NCBI GenBank assembly: GCA_016793165.1
Contig: JAEULA010000065.1
Coordinates: 248,001-312,000 of the forward strand
Length of the DNA stretch: 64,000 bases
Direction: 5' to 3'
Source: Alphaproteobacteria bacterium
GTDB taxonomy: Bacteria > Pseudomonadota > Alphaproteobacteria > CACIAM-22H2
Part shown: positions 9,005-16,641 of the stretch, piece by piece
Layout of the letters: every line of letters starts with the position of its first letter
Position numbering within the stretch: the first letter of the stretch is position 1
The notes under the pieces: generated by a model
Database searches by the model: none
What the model was told of the DNA's origin: nothing
What the model saw: the letters and a program-made list of their open reading frames with translations, nothing else
Program-made: the position numbers and the translations under genes

Positions 9005-11029
9005 ATGAGCACGGTCATCGACGAGAAGCGGGCGCGGGAACTCGAGGAGAAGTTCGACCCGGAAATGCGCTTCCGCCCCGTGACCGACGTCGCGGGAACG
9101 CTGGTGGCCGCAGCCCTGCTCGCTCTGTCGTCGTTCCACTACTACACCGCGGGCTTCGGGCTGCTCGAGGAGACGCTGCATCGCGGCGTCCACATGGCGT
9201 TCGTGCTCAGCCTCATCTTTCTCGTCTTCGCGCGTACCAAGGCGGGCCAGGGCGTGGCCGTGGCATCGACGCTGGGCGCGCCCGGCGGCGTGCCGATCTA
9301 CGACTGGATCCTGGCGGCGGCGGCGATCGTGTCCGTGCTCTACGTGCCGTCGATCTTCGAGGAACTGGCCTTCCTGGTCGGCAATCCGCGCACGCAGGAC
9401 GTCGTGATGGGGACGGTCCTGATCGCCGTGGCGATCGAGGCGACGCGACGCACGATGGGGTGGCCGCTGCCGCTGATCGCCATCGCATTCATGGTCTACG
9501 GTCTCTACGGGCAATACGCGCCGGGCGTGCTCGTCCATCCCGGCGCCACCTGGTCCGGCCTCGTCAACCACCTCTACCTCACGACCCAGGGCATCTACGG
9601 GCTGCCGCTCGGCGTCGTCTCGACTTACGTCTTCCATTTCGTGCTGTTCGGCGTGCTGGCAACGAAGATCGGCCTGGGTCAGCTGTTCATCGACATGGCC
9701 ACCTGGGCGGCGGGACGCTACGCGGGCGGTCCGGCCAAGGTGTCGATCTTCGGATCGGCGCTGTTCGGAATGATCTCCGGATCGTCGATCGCGAACACCG
9801 TCACGGTCGGGTCGCTGACGATTCCGGCGATGATCCGCATCGGATATCGGCGCCACTTCGCGGCGGCCGTCGAGGCGACGGCCAGCACGGGAGGCCAGAT
9901 CACGCCGCCGGTCATGGGCGCGGCGGCCTTCCTGATGATCGAGTTCCTGGGCGTGTCGTACCAGACGATCATCCTTGCGGCGATCGTGCCGGCCTTCATG
10001 CACTTCTTCGGCGTCTTCATGCAGGTTCATTTCGAGGCAAAGCGGCACGGGCTGCGCGGGCTGGCGCCGGACGAGCTGCCGGACCCGCGCGAGGTCCTGC
10101 GCCGCGACTGGCCGACGGTTTTCCCGCTGGCGATCCTCGTGGCGATCCTGCTCAGCGGCTACACGCCCTATCTCGCGGCGTTCTGGGGCATCACGGCCTG
10201 CATCGCCGTCGGCCTCCTCAATCCCGGTCGGCGCTTGACGCTTTCCGACCTCGTCGACGGATTCGTGACCGGCGCGAAATACGCGCTCGCCGTCGGAGCC
10301 GCCGCGGCGACCGTCGGCATCGTGGTCGGCGTGGTGACGCTGACCGGCGTCGGATTCAAGATCTCCTTCATCGTCACGTCCGGAGCGAAGGAGGCGACCG
10401 GCTGGATCCTGCCGCTCATCCCCTTCGGGCTGGTGTCGCCGCAGGGTCTGACGCTGTTCCTGACGCTCCTGCTGACCGGCATCGTGTGCATCCTGATGGG
10501 CTGCGGCATCCCGACGACCGCGACCTACATCATCATGGTCACCGTGGCCGCGCCGACGCTCGGCGTGCTGGGCGTCGCGCCGATCGTCGCGCATTTCTTC
10601 GTCTTCTATTACGGCGTGCTGGCCGATATCACGCCGCCCGTGGCGATGGCCGCCTACGCCGGCGCGAGCCTCGCCAACGCCGACCCGTTCAAGACGGGCA
10701 ACACCGCGTTCCGGCTCGGCCTCGCCAAGGCGCTGGTGCCCTTCGTGTTCGTGTTCTCGCCGTCGCTGCTGCTCGTGGCCCCCGGTTTCAACTGGCCCGA
10801 TTTCCTTGTCACCCTGATCGGCTGCCTCCTCGGCGTGGTGTGCCTCGCCGCGACGCTGTCCGATTTCTTCCTGGTGCGGATGCGGGGATGGGAGCGCGCG
10901 CTGGGCGCGGTCGCGGGAATCCTCTTGATCGCGCCGGGCGTGATGCCGACGCTGGCGGGGGTGGTGCTGGTCGCGCCGGTGGTGGTGCGGCACCTCGCGG
11001 CGCGCCGCGGAGTCGGGCACGCCGCCTAG
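9005..11029 (+). CDS. TRAP transporter fused permease (DctQM type, TAXI class)
   Basis: 674 residues with about sixteen or more membrane helices, fusing the small (Q) and large (M) TRAP subunits as usual in TAXI systems. It drives sodium-coupled secondary uptake of the ligand delivered by the TAXI protein. Visible family segments include the GSSIANTVTVG helix near 261-271, the TGGQITPPVMGAAAF loop near 297-311 and MGCGIPTTATYIIM in the second half. The start is uncertain: ATG 9005 follows GGAGG too closely, and ATG 8987 is in frame 18 bases upstream with no ribosome site. The RraA-like gene follows after 20 bases. Confidence 0.9.
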   Translation: MSTVIDEKRARELEEKFDPEMRFRPVTDVAGTLVAAALLALSSFHYYTAGFGLLEETLHRGVHMAFVLSLIFLVFARTKAGQGVAVASTLGAPGGVPIYDWILAAAAIVSVLYVPSIFEELAFLVGNPRTQDVVMGTVLIAVAIEATRRTMGWPLPLIAIAFMVYGLYGQYAPGVLVHPGATWSGLVNHLYLTTQGIYGLPLGVVSTYVFHFVLFGVLATKIGLGQLFIDMATWAAGRYAGGPAKVSIFGSALFGMISGSSIANTVTVGSLTIPAMIRIGYRRHFAAAVEATASTGGQITPPVMGAAAFLMIEFLGVSYQTIILAAIVPAFMHFFGVFMQVHFEAKRHGLRGLAPDELPDPREVLRRDWPTVFPLAILVAILLSGYTPYLAAFWGITACIAVGLLNPGRRLTLSDLVDGFVTGAKYALAVGAAAATVGIVVGVVTLTGVGFKISFIVTSGAKEATGWILPLIPFGLVSPQGLTLFLTLLLTGIVCILMGCGIPTTATYIIMVTVAAPTLGVLGVAPIVAHFFVFYYGVLADITPPVAMAAYAGASLANADPFKTGNTAFRLGLAKALVPFVFVFSPSLLLVAPGFNWPDFLVTLIGCLLGVVCLAATLSDFFLVRMRGWERALGAVAGILLIAPGVMPTLAGVVLVAPVVVRHLAARRGVGHAA

Positions 11030-11049
11030 GACAGGGGAGGGACGGGACG

Positions 11050-11766
11050 ATGGGCCCGACGATCGATGCCGTGCTCGCGGACGACCTCGCGAAGGTCAGC
11101 ACCGCGAGCGTGACGGCGCAGTTGATCAAGCGCGGCATGCGCACGCGCGCGATCTCCAATATCGCGCCGGTCAATCCGGACACGCCGCGGCTCTTCGGCG
11201 TCGCACACACGCTGCGCTACATCCCCATGCGCGAGGACCTCGCGACCGGCGCCAGGATGGCCGCGCCCGACCATCCGCAGCGCCGCACGATCGAGACGGC
11301 GGCGCCCGGGAGCGTCATCGTGGTCGACACGCACGGCGCCGACGTGAGCGGAACCTTCGGCGACATCCTCATCGCGCGCATGCGCGTTCGCGGCCTGGCG
11401 GGAGTCGTCTCCGACGGGCCCATGCGCGACGTCGCCGAGCTCCGCCGCATGGCCTTTCCCGTCTTCGCCCGCGGCAACGCCGCGCCACCCAGTTATGCGA
11501 GCATGCTCGCGGTCGATGCGCAGGTGCCCGTTTCCTGCGGCGGCGTCGCCGTGTTTCCCGGCGACGTCGTGCTCGGCGACGCCGACGGCGTCGTCGTGAT
11601 TCCTCCCGAGCTTGCGACCGACGTGGTCCGCGACGCACTGGAACAGGATCGCCTCGAGGCCTTCATCCGCCGACGCGTGGAGGCCGGCGCGAGCATCATC
11701 GGCACGTACCCGCCGACCGACGAGACGCGCGCGGCCTATCAAAGCTGGCTCAAGTCACAGGGCTGA
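11050..11766 (+). CDS. RraA-family protein (HMG aldolase / oxaloacetate decarboxylase-like)
   Basis: 238 residues, longer than RraA itself (about 160) and closer in length to the aldolase-like members. The family metal/substrate motif is visible near 120-128 as SDGPMRDVAEL, with the usual Gly-rich GDILIARMRVRGL just before it. Family members cleave 4-hydroxy-4-methyl-2-oxoglutarate, decarboxylate oxaloacetate, or inhibit RNase E; gene context favours a metabolic lyase. It sits between the TRAP permease (20-base gap) and the Rieske oxygenase (3-base gap), so it is surely in the operon. What substrate it would act on is not clear. Confidence 0.8.
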   Translation: MGPTIDAVLADDLAKVSTASVTAQLIKRGMRTRAISNIAPVNPDTPRLFGVAHTLRYIPMREDLATGARMAAPDHPQRRTIETAAPGSVIVVDTHGADVSGTFGDILIARMRVRGLAGVVSDGPMRDVAELRRMAFPVFARGNAAPPSYASMLAVDAQVPVSCGGVAVFPGDVVLGDADGVVVIPPELATDVVRDALEQDRLEAFIRRRVEAGASIIGTYPPTDETRAAYQSWLKSQG

Positions 11767-11769
11767 GCG

Positions 11770-12972
11770 ATGGGCGATCTCCTCGCGTTGATCGAGCGCC
11801 AGCGCGCCGGTTGGACTCTCGAGGCCGATTTCTATCTCGATGCGGGCGTCGCGGCCGCGGAGAACGACGCCATCTGGCACCGGCGCTGGCTGTTCGCGGC
11901 ACATGGCTGCGAGCTCGCCGTCACCGGCGCCTTCGTCACCCTGTCGATCGCGGGCGAGCCCGTCGTCGTGGTGCGCGGCCGCGACGGCGTCGCGCGCGCC
12001 TTCGCCAATGTCTGCCGCCATCGTGGTTCGCGGATCTGCACGGCCGCGAGCGGACGGGTGCATCGTCTGGTCTGCCCGTATCACGCCTGGAGCTACGACC
12101 TCGACGGGCGCCTGCTCAGCGACGTGTCGGGGCACGGGGGGCAGGCGGAGACGTTGGGCTTGCGGCCCTATGCGACGCACGAGGTCGGCGGGCTGGTCTT
12201 CGTCTCGCTCGCCGACCGGCCCGAGGACATCGCGCCGCTCGATCGCGCCTTCGCGCCGCAGCTTGCGCCTCAGGGACTCACGCGCGCGCGGATCGCGGCA
12301 CGCGCCTCCTATCGCGTCGAGGCCAACTGGAAGGTCGTGTTCGAGAACAACCGGGAGTGCTTCCACTGCCCCGTGGCCCATCGCGAATACATCCGCGCGA
12401 ACTACGACGTGCATCTGACCGACCCGCGTCGCGCGGAGGAGATCGACGCACGGACCGCTGCCGAGGCGAAGCGATGGGCCGAGCTCGGCCTCGGAGCGCC
12501 GAGCCTTGTGTCCGACATGACCTCGGAATGGTATCGGATCAACCGCACGCCGCTGGTTCCGGGGTTCGTCACCGAAAGCCTCGACGGCAAGCCCGTCGCC
12601 CCCGTGATGGGCGACTATCCCGAGCACGACGTCGGCACGTTGCGGGTCACCGTATTCCCGAACTTCTGGATGCACGGCTCGGGCGATCATGCGGTGACGA
12701 CCCGCCTCCTGCCCGACGGCACGGGGGCGACGCGCGTCGACGTCGCCTGGCTCGTCGACGCGGCGGCGGAGGAGGGGCGCGACTACCGCGTGGAGGCACT
12801 GCAGCCGTTCTGGCAGCTGACGTCGGAGCAGGACTGGACGATCTGCGAGAACGTGCAAGCGGGCTTGCGATCTCGCGCCTATGCGCCGGGGCCGCTCGAG
12901 CGCGTCAAGGAGCGCAACGTCGCGCAGTTCATCGCCTGGTACCTCGGCCTCATGCGTGCGAACCGGGCATGA
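11770..12972 (+). CDS. Rieske oxygenase alpha subunit, quaternary-amine demethylase type
   Basis: 400 residues. The N-terminal Rieske centre is Cys82-X-His84...Cys102-X2-His105 (CRHRG, CPYHAW) with the standard 17-residue spacing. The C-terminal mononuclear iron site is His199 and His204 in ECFHCPVAH, with Asp355 (SEQDW) as likely third ligand. The residue that bridges the two metal centres is Glu196, not the Asp of most ring-hydroxylating dioxygenases; this feature is known from carnitine monooxygenase and is shared by GbcA/Stc2-like betaine demethylases. The predicted reaction is oxidative removal of an N-methyl group as formaldehyde. The neighbouring flavoprotein gene overlaps its stop. 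No reductase gene is near. Confidence 0.85.
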   Translation: MGDLLALIERQRAGWTLEADFYLDAGVAAAENDAIWHRRWLFAAHGCELAVTGAFVTLSIAGEPVVVVRGRDGVARAFANVCRHRGSRICTAASGRVHRLVCPYHAWSYDLDGRLLSDVSGHGGQAETLGLRPYATHEVGGLVFVSLADRPEDIAPLDRAFAPQLAPQGLTRARIAARASYRVEANWKVVFENNRECFHCPVAHREYIRANYDVHLTDPRRAEEIDARTAAEAKRWAELGLGAPSLVSDMTSEWYRINRTPLVPGFVTESLDGKPVAPVMGDYPEHDVGTLRVTVFPNFWMHGSGDHAVTTRLLPDGTGATRVDVAWLVDAAAEEGRDYRVEALQPFWQLTSEQDWTICENVQAGLRSRAYAPGPLERVKERNVAQFIAWYLGLMRANRA

Positions 12973-15395
12973 TGAGCGCGGCCCCGCTGCCCTCCCACGC
13001 GGAGATCGTCATCGTCGGAGGCGGGGTGATCGGCTGCGCGATCGCCTATCACCTCGCCCGGCGCGGCAAGCGCGACGTGCTGCTGCTCGAGCGCCGCCAG
13101 CTGACCCACGGCACGACGTGGCACGCGGCCGGGCTGGTCGGTCAACTGCGCAGCTCCCGCAACCTGACCCGCCTGATGCAGTCGTCGGCCCGGCTCTATC
13201 GCATCCTCGAACGCGAGACCGGCCAGTCGACCGGATGGCACGGGGTCGGCAGCCTGCGCATCGCGGCGAGCCGCGCGCGCTGGGACGAGCTCAAGCGCAG
13301 CGCGACCGCGGCGAAGAGCTTCGGCTTCGAGCTGCATCTGGTCTCTCCCGCCGAGGCGGCGCGGCTCTATCCGTTGCTGGAGGCCCGGGACATCGAGGGG
13401 GCCGCCTGGGTGCCGTCCGACGGCTTCGTCGATCCGGCCTCGGTCACGCAGGCGCTGGCGCGCGGCGCGCGCAACGGCGGTGTCACCATCCGCGAGGGCG
13501 TGCGCGTGACGGGTTTCGCGCGTCGCGGGGACCGCATCACCGCGGTGCGGACCGAACTCGGCGATGTCGGCTGCGACGTGGCGGTCAACGCGGCCGGCAT
13601 GTGGGGAGGCGAGGTGGGCGCGATGGCGGGCCAGAGCGTCGCGGTCTGCGCGCTCGAGCATCAATACGCCGTCACCGAGAAGATCGCGGGGCTGCCGGCC
13701 GACCTGCCGACGCTGCGCGATCCCGACGGCCGCTTCTATGCGAAGCCGGAGGTCGGCGGGCTCGCCGTCGGCGGCTGGGAGGACACGACGCCGAGCTTCG
13801 GGCGCGGCGGAATTCCCCGCGACTTCGGACCGGAGCTGCTGCCGGGCGACTGGGAGCGGTTCGCGCCGATCGGCGAGGCGGCGATCGCGCGCATCCCGGC
13901 CTTCGGCGGCACCGGGATCAAGTCGATGATCAACGGCCCGATCCCGATCACGGCGGATGGCGAGCCGATCATGGGCCGCATGCCGAACGTCGCGAACCTC
14001 TTCATCGCCTGCGGCTTCACCTCGGGAATCGCCGCGGCCGGCGGTGCGGGCGAGGCGATGGCGAACTGGATCGTCGACGGCGATCCGGGCCTGAACCTCT
14101 TCGCCTTCGACGTCCTGCGATTCGGCGACGTGCAGGCGGCCCCGGCATTCCTGTATGCACGCGCGGTCGAGAGCTACGCGAGCTACTACGCGATCGCGTG
14201 GCCGGGACACGAGCCCGCAAGCGCCCGCCCGGCGCGCACCAGCCCGATCTACGACCTGCTCGTCCACGCGGGCGCAGTTCACGGCAGCAAGTTCGGATGG
14301 GAGCGGCCGAACTGGTTCGCGCGCAAAGGCGAGCCGCGCGGCGAGGCGCCCGACTTCGCGCGGCCGAGCTGGTTCGACGCCGTGGGCCGCGAGCATCGCG
14401 CGGTTCGCGACGGCGTCGCGCTCGTCGACATGAGCTCGTTCACCAAGGCGGAGATCACGGGGCGCGGCGCGCTCGCCGGCCTGCAGCGACTCGCGGCCAA
14501 CGACCTCGACCGCGCGCCTGGCACGATTCTGTACACGCAGCTTCTCAATGTGCGCGGCGGCATCGAGGCGGACCTGACGATCACCCGTTTGACGCAGGAC
14601 CGGTTCTACCTCGTCACGGGCAGCGCATACGGCCCGCACGATCTGGCGCACGTCCAGACGCACATGCCGCGCGACGGTGGCGTCGAGGTCAGCGACGCGA
14701 CGACGCGCTTCGGCGTGTTGAATCTCTGCGGTCCGCTTTCACGCGACGTGCTGTCGGCGGCGACGGACGACGATGTGTCGAATGTCGCCTTTCCTTACAT
14801 GCGCGCGCGCTGGATCCACATCGGCTTCGCGCGCGTGTTGGCGTTGCGCGTGAGTTATGTCGGCGAACTCGGCTGGGAGCTTCACGTTCCCGTCGACTAC
14901 ATGCGCCACGTCTACACGCGCCTTCACGCGATCGGCGAACGCCACGGTCTTGCGGATGTCGGTTATCGCGCCGTGTCGAGCCTGAGGCTCGAGAAGCAGT
15001 ATCTCTACTGGGGAGCCGATATCACGCCCGACGAGACGCCGCTGGAGGCCGGGCTCGGCTGGAACGTTGCGTGGAAGAAGGGGGACTTCGTCGGCAAGGC
15101 GGCCCTGGAGCGGCAGCGCGAGGCGGGGGTTGGCCGCCGCCTCGCCTGGTTCATGGCTCCCGGCGAGGCGCCGTGGCATGGCGGCGAGGCCATCGTCGTC
15201 GACGGGCGCGTCATCGGTCTCACGACTTCGGCGGGGTTCGGCTACACGCTCGGTCGAAGTCTCGCCTGCGGATACGTCCCCGCCGATCTGGCCGTCGACG
15301 CGACGGTCGAGATCGAGGCGTTCGGGGAACGCCGGGTGGTCGAGCGTCTCCCCGGTCCCCCCTACGACCCGAAGGGCGCCCGGTTGCGGGCTTGA
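12969..15395 (+). CDS. FAD-dependent dimethylglycine/sarcosine dehydrogenase-like protein with GcvT domain
   Basis: 808 residues, the length of dimethylglycine dehydrogenases. Residues 11-45 form the FAD Rossmann motif (IVIVGGGVIGCAIAYHLA), and His52 in TTWHAAG matches the histidine that carries covalent FAD in the family. An oxidoreductase domain runs to about 380; the second half is an aminomethyltransferase (GcvT) fold with the segments VSYVGELGWELHVP and GDFVGKAAL, expected to bind tetrahydrofolate and trap the one-carbon unit. The ATG overlaps the Rieske stop (ATGATGAGC; ATGA at 12969-12972), implying translational coupling and sequential N-demethylation. The exact N-methyl substrate is unknown. 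Confidence 0.9.
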   Translation: MMSAAPLPSHAEIVIVGGGVIGCAIAYHLARRGKRDVLLLERRQLTHGTTWHAAGLVGQLRSSRNLTRLMQSSARLYRILERETGQSTGWHGVGSLRIAASRARWDELKRSATAAKSFGFELHLVSPAEAARLYPLLEARDIEGAAWVPSDGFVDPASVTQALARGARNGGVTIREGVRVTGFARRGDRITAVRTELGDVGCDVAVNAAGMWGGEVGAMAGQSVAVCALEHQYAVTEKIAGLPADLPTLRDPDGRFYAKPEVGGLAVGGWEDTTPSFGRGGIPRDFGPELLPGDWERFAPIGEAAIARIPAFGGTGIKSMINGPIPITADGEPIMGRMPNVANLFIACGFTSGIAAAGGAGEAMANWIVDGDPGLNLFAFDVLRFGDVQAAPAFLYARAVESYASYYAIAWPGHEPASARPARTSPIYDLLVHAGAVHGSKFGWERPNWFARKGEPRGEAPDFARPSWFDAVGREHRAVRDGVALVDMSSFTKAEITGRGALAGLQRLAANDLDRAPGTILYTQLLNVRGGIEADLTITRLTQDRFYLVTGSAYGPHDLAHVQTHMPRDGGVEVSDATTRFGVLNLCGPLSRDVLSAATDDDVSNVAFPYMRARWIHIGFARVLALRVSYVGELGWELHVPVDYMRHVYTRLHAIGERHGLADVGYRAVSSLRLEKQYLYWGADITPDETPLEAGLGWNVAWKKGDFVGKAALERQREAGVGRRLAWFMAPGEAPWHGGEAIVVDGRVIGLTTSAGFGYTLGRSLACGYVPADLAVDATVEIEAFGERRVVERLPGPPYDPKGARLRA

Positions 15396-15439
15396 CGCTT
15401 CAGCGCCGCAGCCGGCCCGATCGCGGGCGTCGCTCAACG

Positions 15440-15472
15440 AAAAAGGGGACCCTGCCGATCGGCAAGGTCCCC
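15440..15472 (-). terminator. Rho-independent terminator of the PEP-CTERM gene
   Basis: On the minus strand the arms GGGGACC (15472-15466) and GGTCCCC (15451-15445) enclose an inner TGCC/GGCA stem and are followed by TTTTT (15444-15440). The T-run lies on the minus side, so it ends the PEP-CTERM transcript; the hairpin also faces the converging flavoprotein gene. Confidence 0.85.
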
Positions 15473-15480
15473 GAAAAGGT

Positions 15481-15515
15481 GCGGGCGGCGCGTGCCCCTC
15501 GCATGCGCCGCCCGC
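15481..15515. other. Second hairpin in the convergent intergenic region
   Basis: A perfect 10-bp stem GCGGGCGGCG/CGCCGCCCGC, extendable by about five pairs with one wobble, lies between the terminator and the PEP-CTERM stop. No T-run follows on either strand. Probably part of a bidirectional termination region. Confidence 0.5.
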
Positions 15516-15548
15516 GACGGGCTGCCGGTTTCCCGGCGCCCTGATGCG

Positions 15549-16394
15549 TCAAGCCTTGCGGCGACGCATGCCTGCCAGCGCCATCAGACCGGCGCCGAAG
15601 AGGACCAGCGTGGCCGGAGCCGGCACCGGATCGCCCGATCCGCCCGGACCGCCGCAGGCGGTCGAAGTCGCACCGAAGAGCTCGGCGCACGGCATCAGGA
15701 GGTCCTGACCCGTCGGCGACAGGAGCGAGTACATGACCTCGCGGGCGCCGCTGCCGTAGGCGAGCGCGAGATACGCCACGGCGATGTCGTAGACGCGCGT
15801 CTCGCTGGCGGACACGCCGGTGCCCGTGCGCTTGGCCCGAACGGTGCCCTCGCTCAGGCCGTCGGTGCCGGCATCCGCGCCATCGACGTTGTTGTCCGTC
15901 GAGATTTCCCAGATCGCGAGCTGGAACGCGGCGGAACGCTCGGCGAGCGTGTCGCCGGCGACCACGAGGCCCGTTCCGGCGTTGGTCGTCGCCTCGGAGA
16001 AGCGCGCCTTCCACAGCCGCTCGATCGCGGCCGTCTTGGCGGCCTTCTCGGTCGCCGTGCCGGTGAGGCCCGTCGAGAGAAGCTGCGCGTCATACGCCGT
16101 CGGAACCGACAGCGTCTGGGTGATCTCGAAGCAGTAGGTCAGGAAGTTGGTCCAGGTGACGGTGCCACCGGCGACGTCATACTGAAGGCCGAACGCGCCA
16201 GCAGCCTGGCTGCCGTAGGAGCTGCCGCCGTTGAGGCTGATCTCGCCGGACGCCGGAGAGAAGGCGAACACGCTCGAGCCCTGCAGGCCCGCATTGTCGC
16301 GGATGTTCACCGTCGGCGCGGCCGAGGCCTGCGCCACGACACCGGCCGCGAGCACGGTCGCCGCCAGGATCGAGTTGCGGAAAGTGGAATTCAT
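15549..16394 (-). CDS. Exported PEP-CTERM-type surface protein with thioester-like Cys/Gln motifs
   Basis: 281 residues. A Sec signal peptide occupies 1-25 (cut after AQASA). The C-terminus is a PEP-CTERM-like sorting tag: VPAPAT at 257-262, a hydrophobic helix and MRRRKA, which would be processed by an exosortase not found in this window. The middle holds TYCFEI (Cys88) and AFQLAIWEI (Gln158), resembling the Cys and QxAIW motifs of bacterial thioester domains. Two further Cys (236, 247) lie before a Gly-rich linker. It is monocistronic, with its own terminator and a long AT-rich upstream region. Secreted, probably surface or matrix associated; function unknown. Confidence 0.75.
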   Translation of the reverse strand: MNSTFRNSILAATVLAAGVVAQASAAPTVNIRDNAGLQGSSVFAFSPASGEISLNGGSSYGSQAAGAFGLQYDVAGGTVTWTNFLTYCFEITQTLSVPTAYDAQLLSTGLTGTATEKAAKTAAIERLWKARFSEATTNAGTGLVVAGDTLAERSAAFQLAIWEISTDNNVDGADAGTDGLSEGTVRAKRTGTGVSASETRVYDIAVAYLALAYGSGAREVMYSLLSPTGQDLLMPCAELFGATSTACGGPGGSGDPVPAPATLVLFGAGLMALAGMRRRKA

Positions 16395-16641
16395 TGTCGT
16401 GGCTCCCGAGTTGTCGCAAAGCTAACTATCGCTTAACGCCAAGCAAGAGCCGTGCCGTTGTTGACTATCTTTTAAGATCAAACGGTTGGGCGATATCCCC
16501 GCCGATCTACCCGTTAATTTGTCAAATCTAGCGACGCGCATCGTTGATATTTGACGTAGCGGCACGCTCTTGGATTGTGCCCGCAACAATTTGGCGCGTT
16601 CTTCGTGCGCAATCGAAGGCTGCGCCGCGTCGATGACTCGC
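16395..16641. other. AT-richer intergenic region upstream of the PEP-CTERM gene
   Basis: About 250 bases between the PEP-CTERM start and the moeA stop, visibly poorer in GC than its surroundings, with several TTAA and ATC-type runs (TAACTATCGCTTAA, TTTTAAGATC). It must hold the PEP-CTERM promoter, but I cannot fix a convincing -35/-10 pair. No coding frame is convincing. Confidence 0.6.

Noticed and set aside
8891..11020. A 709-codon minus-strand frame opposite the TRAP permease
   Set aside because: The translation is dominated by Arg, His, Asp and Gln, with no domain, and mirrors the membrane protein coding on the other strand.
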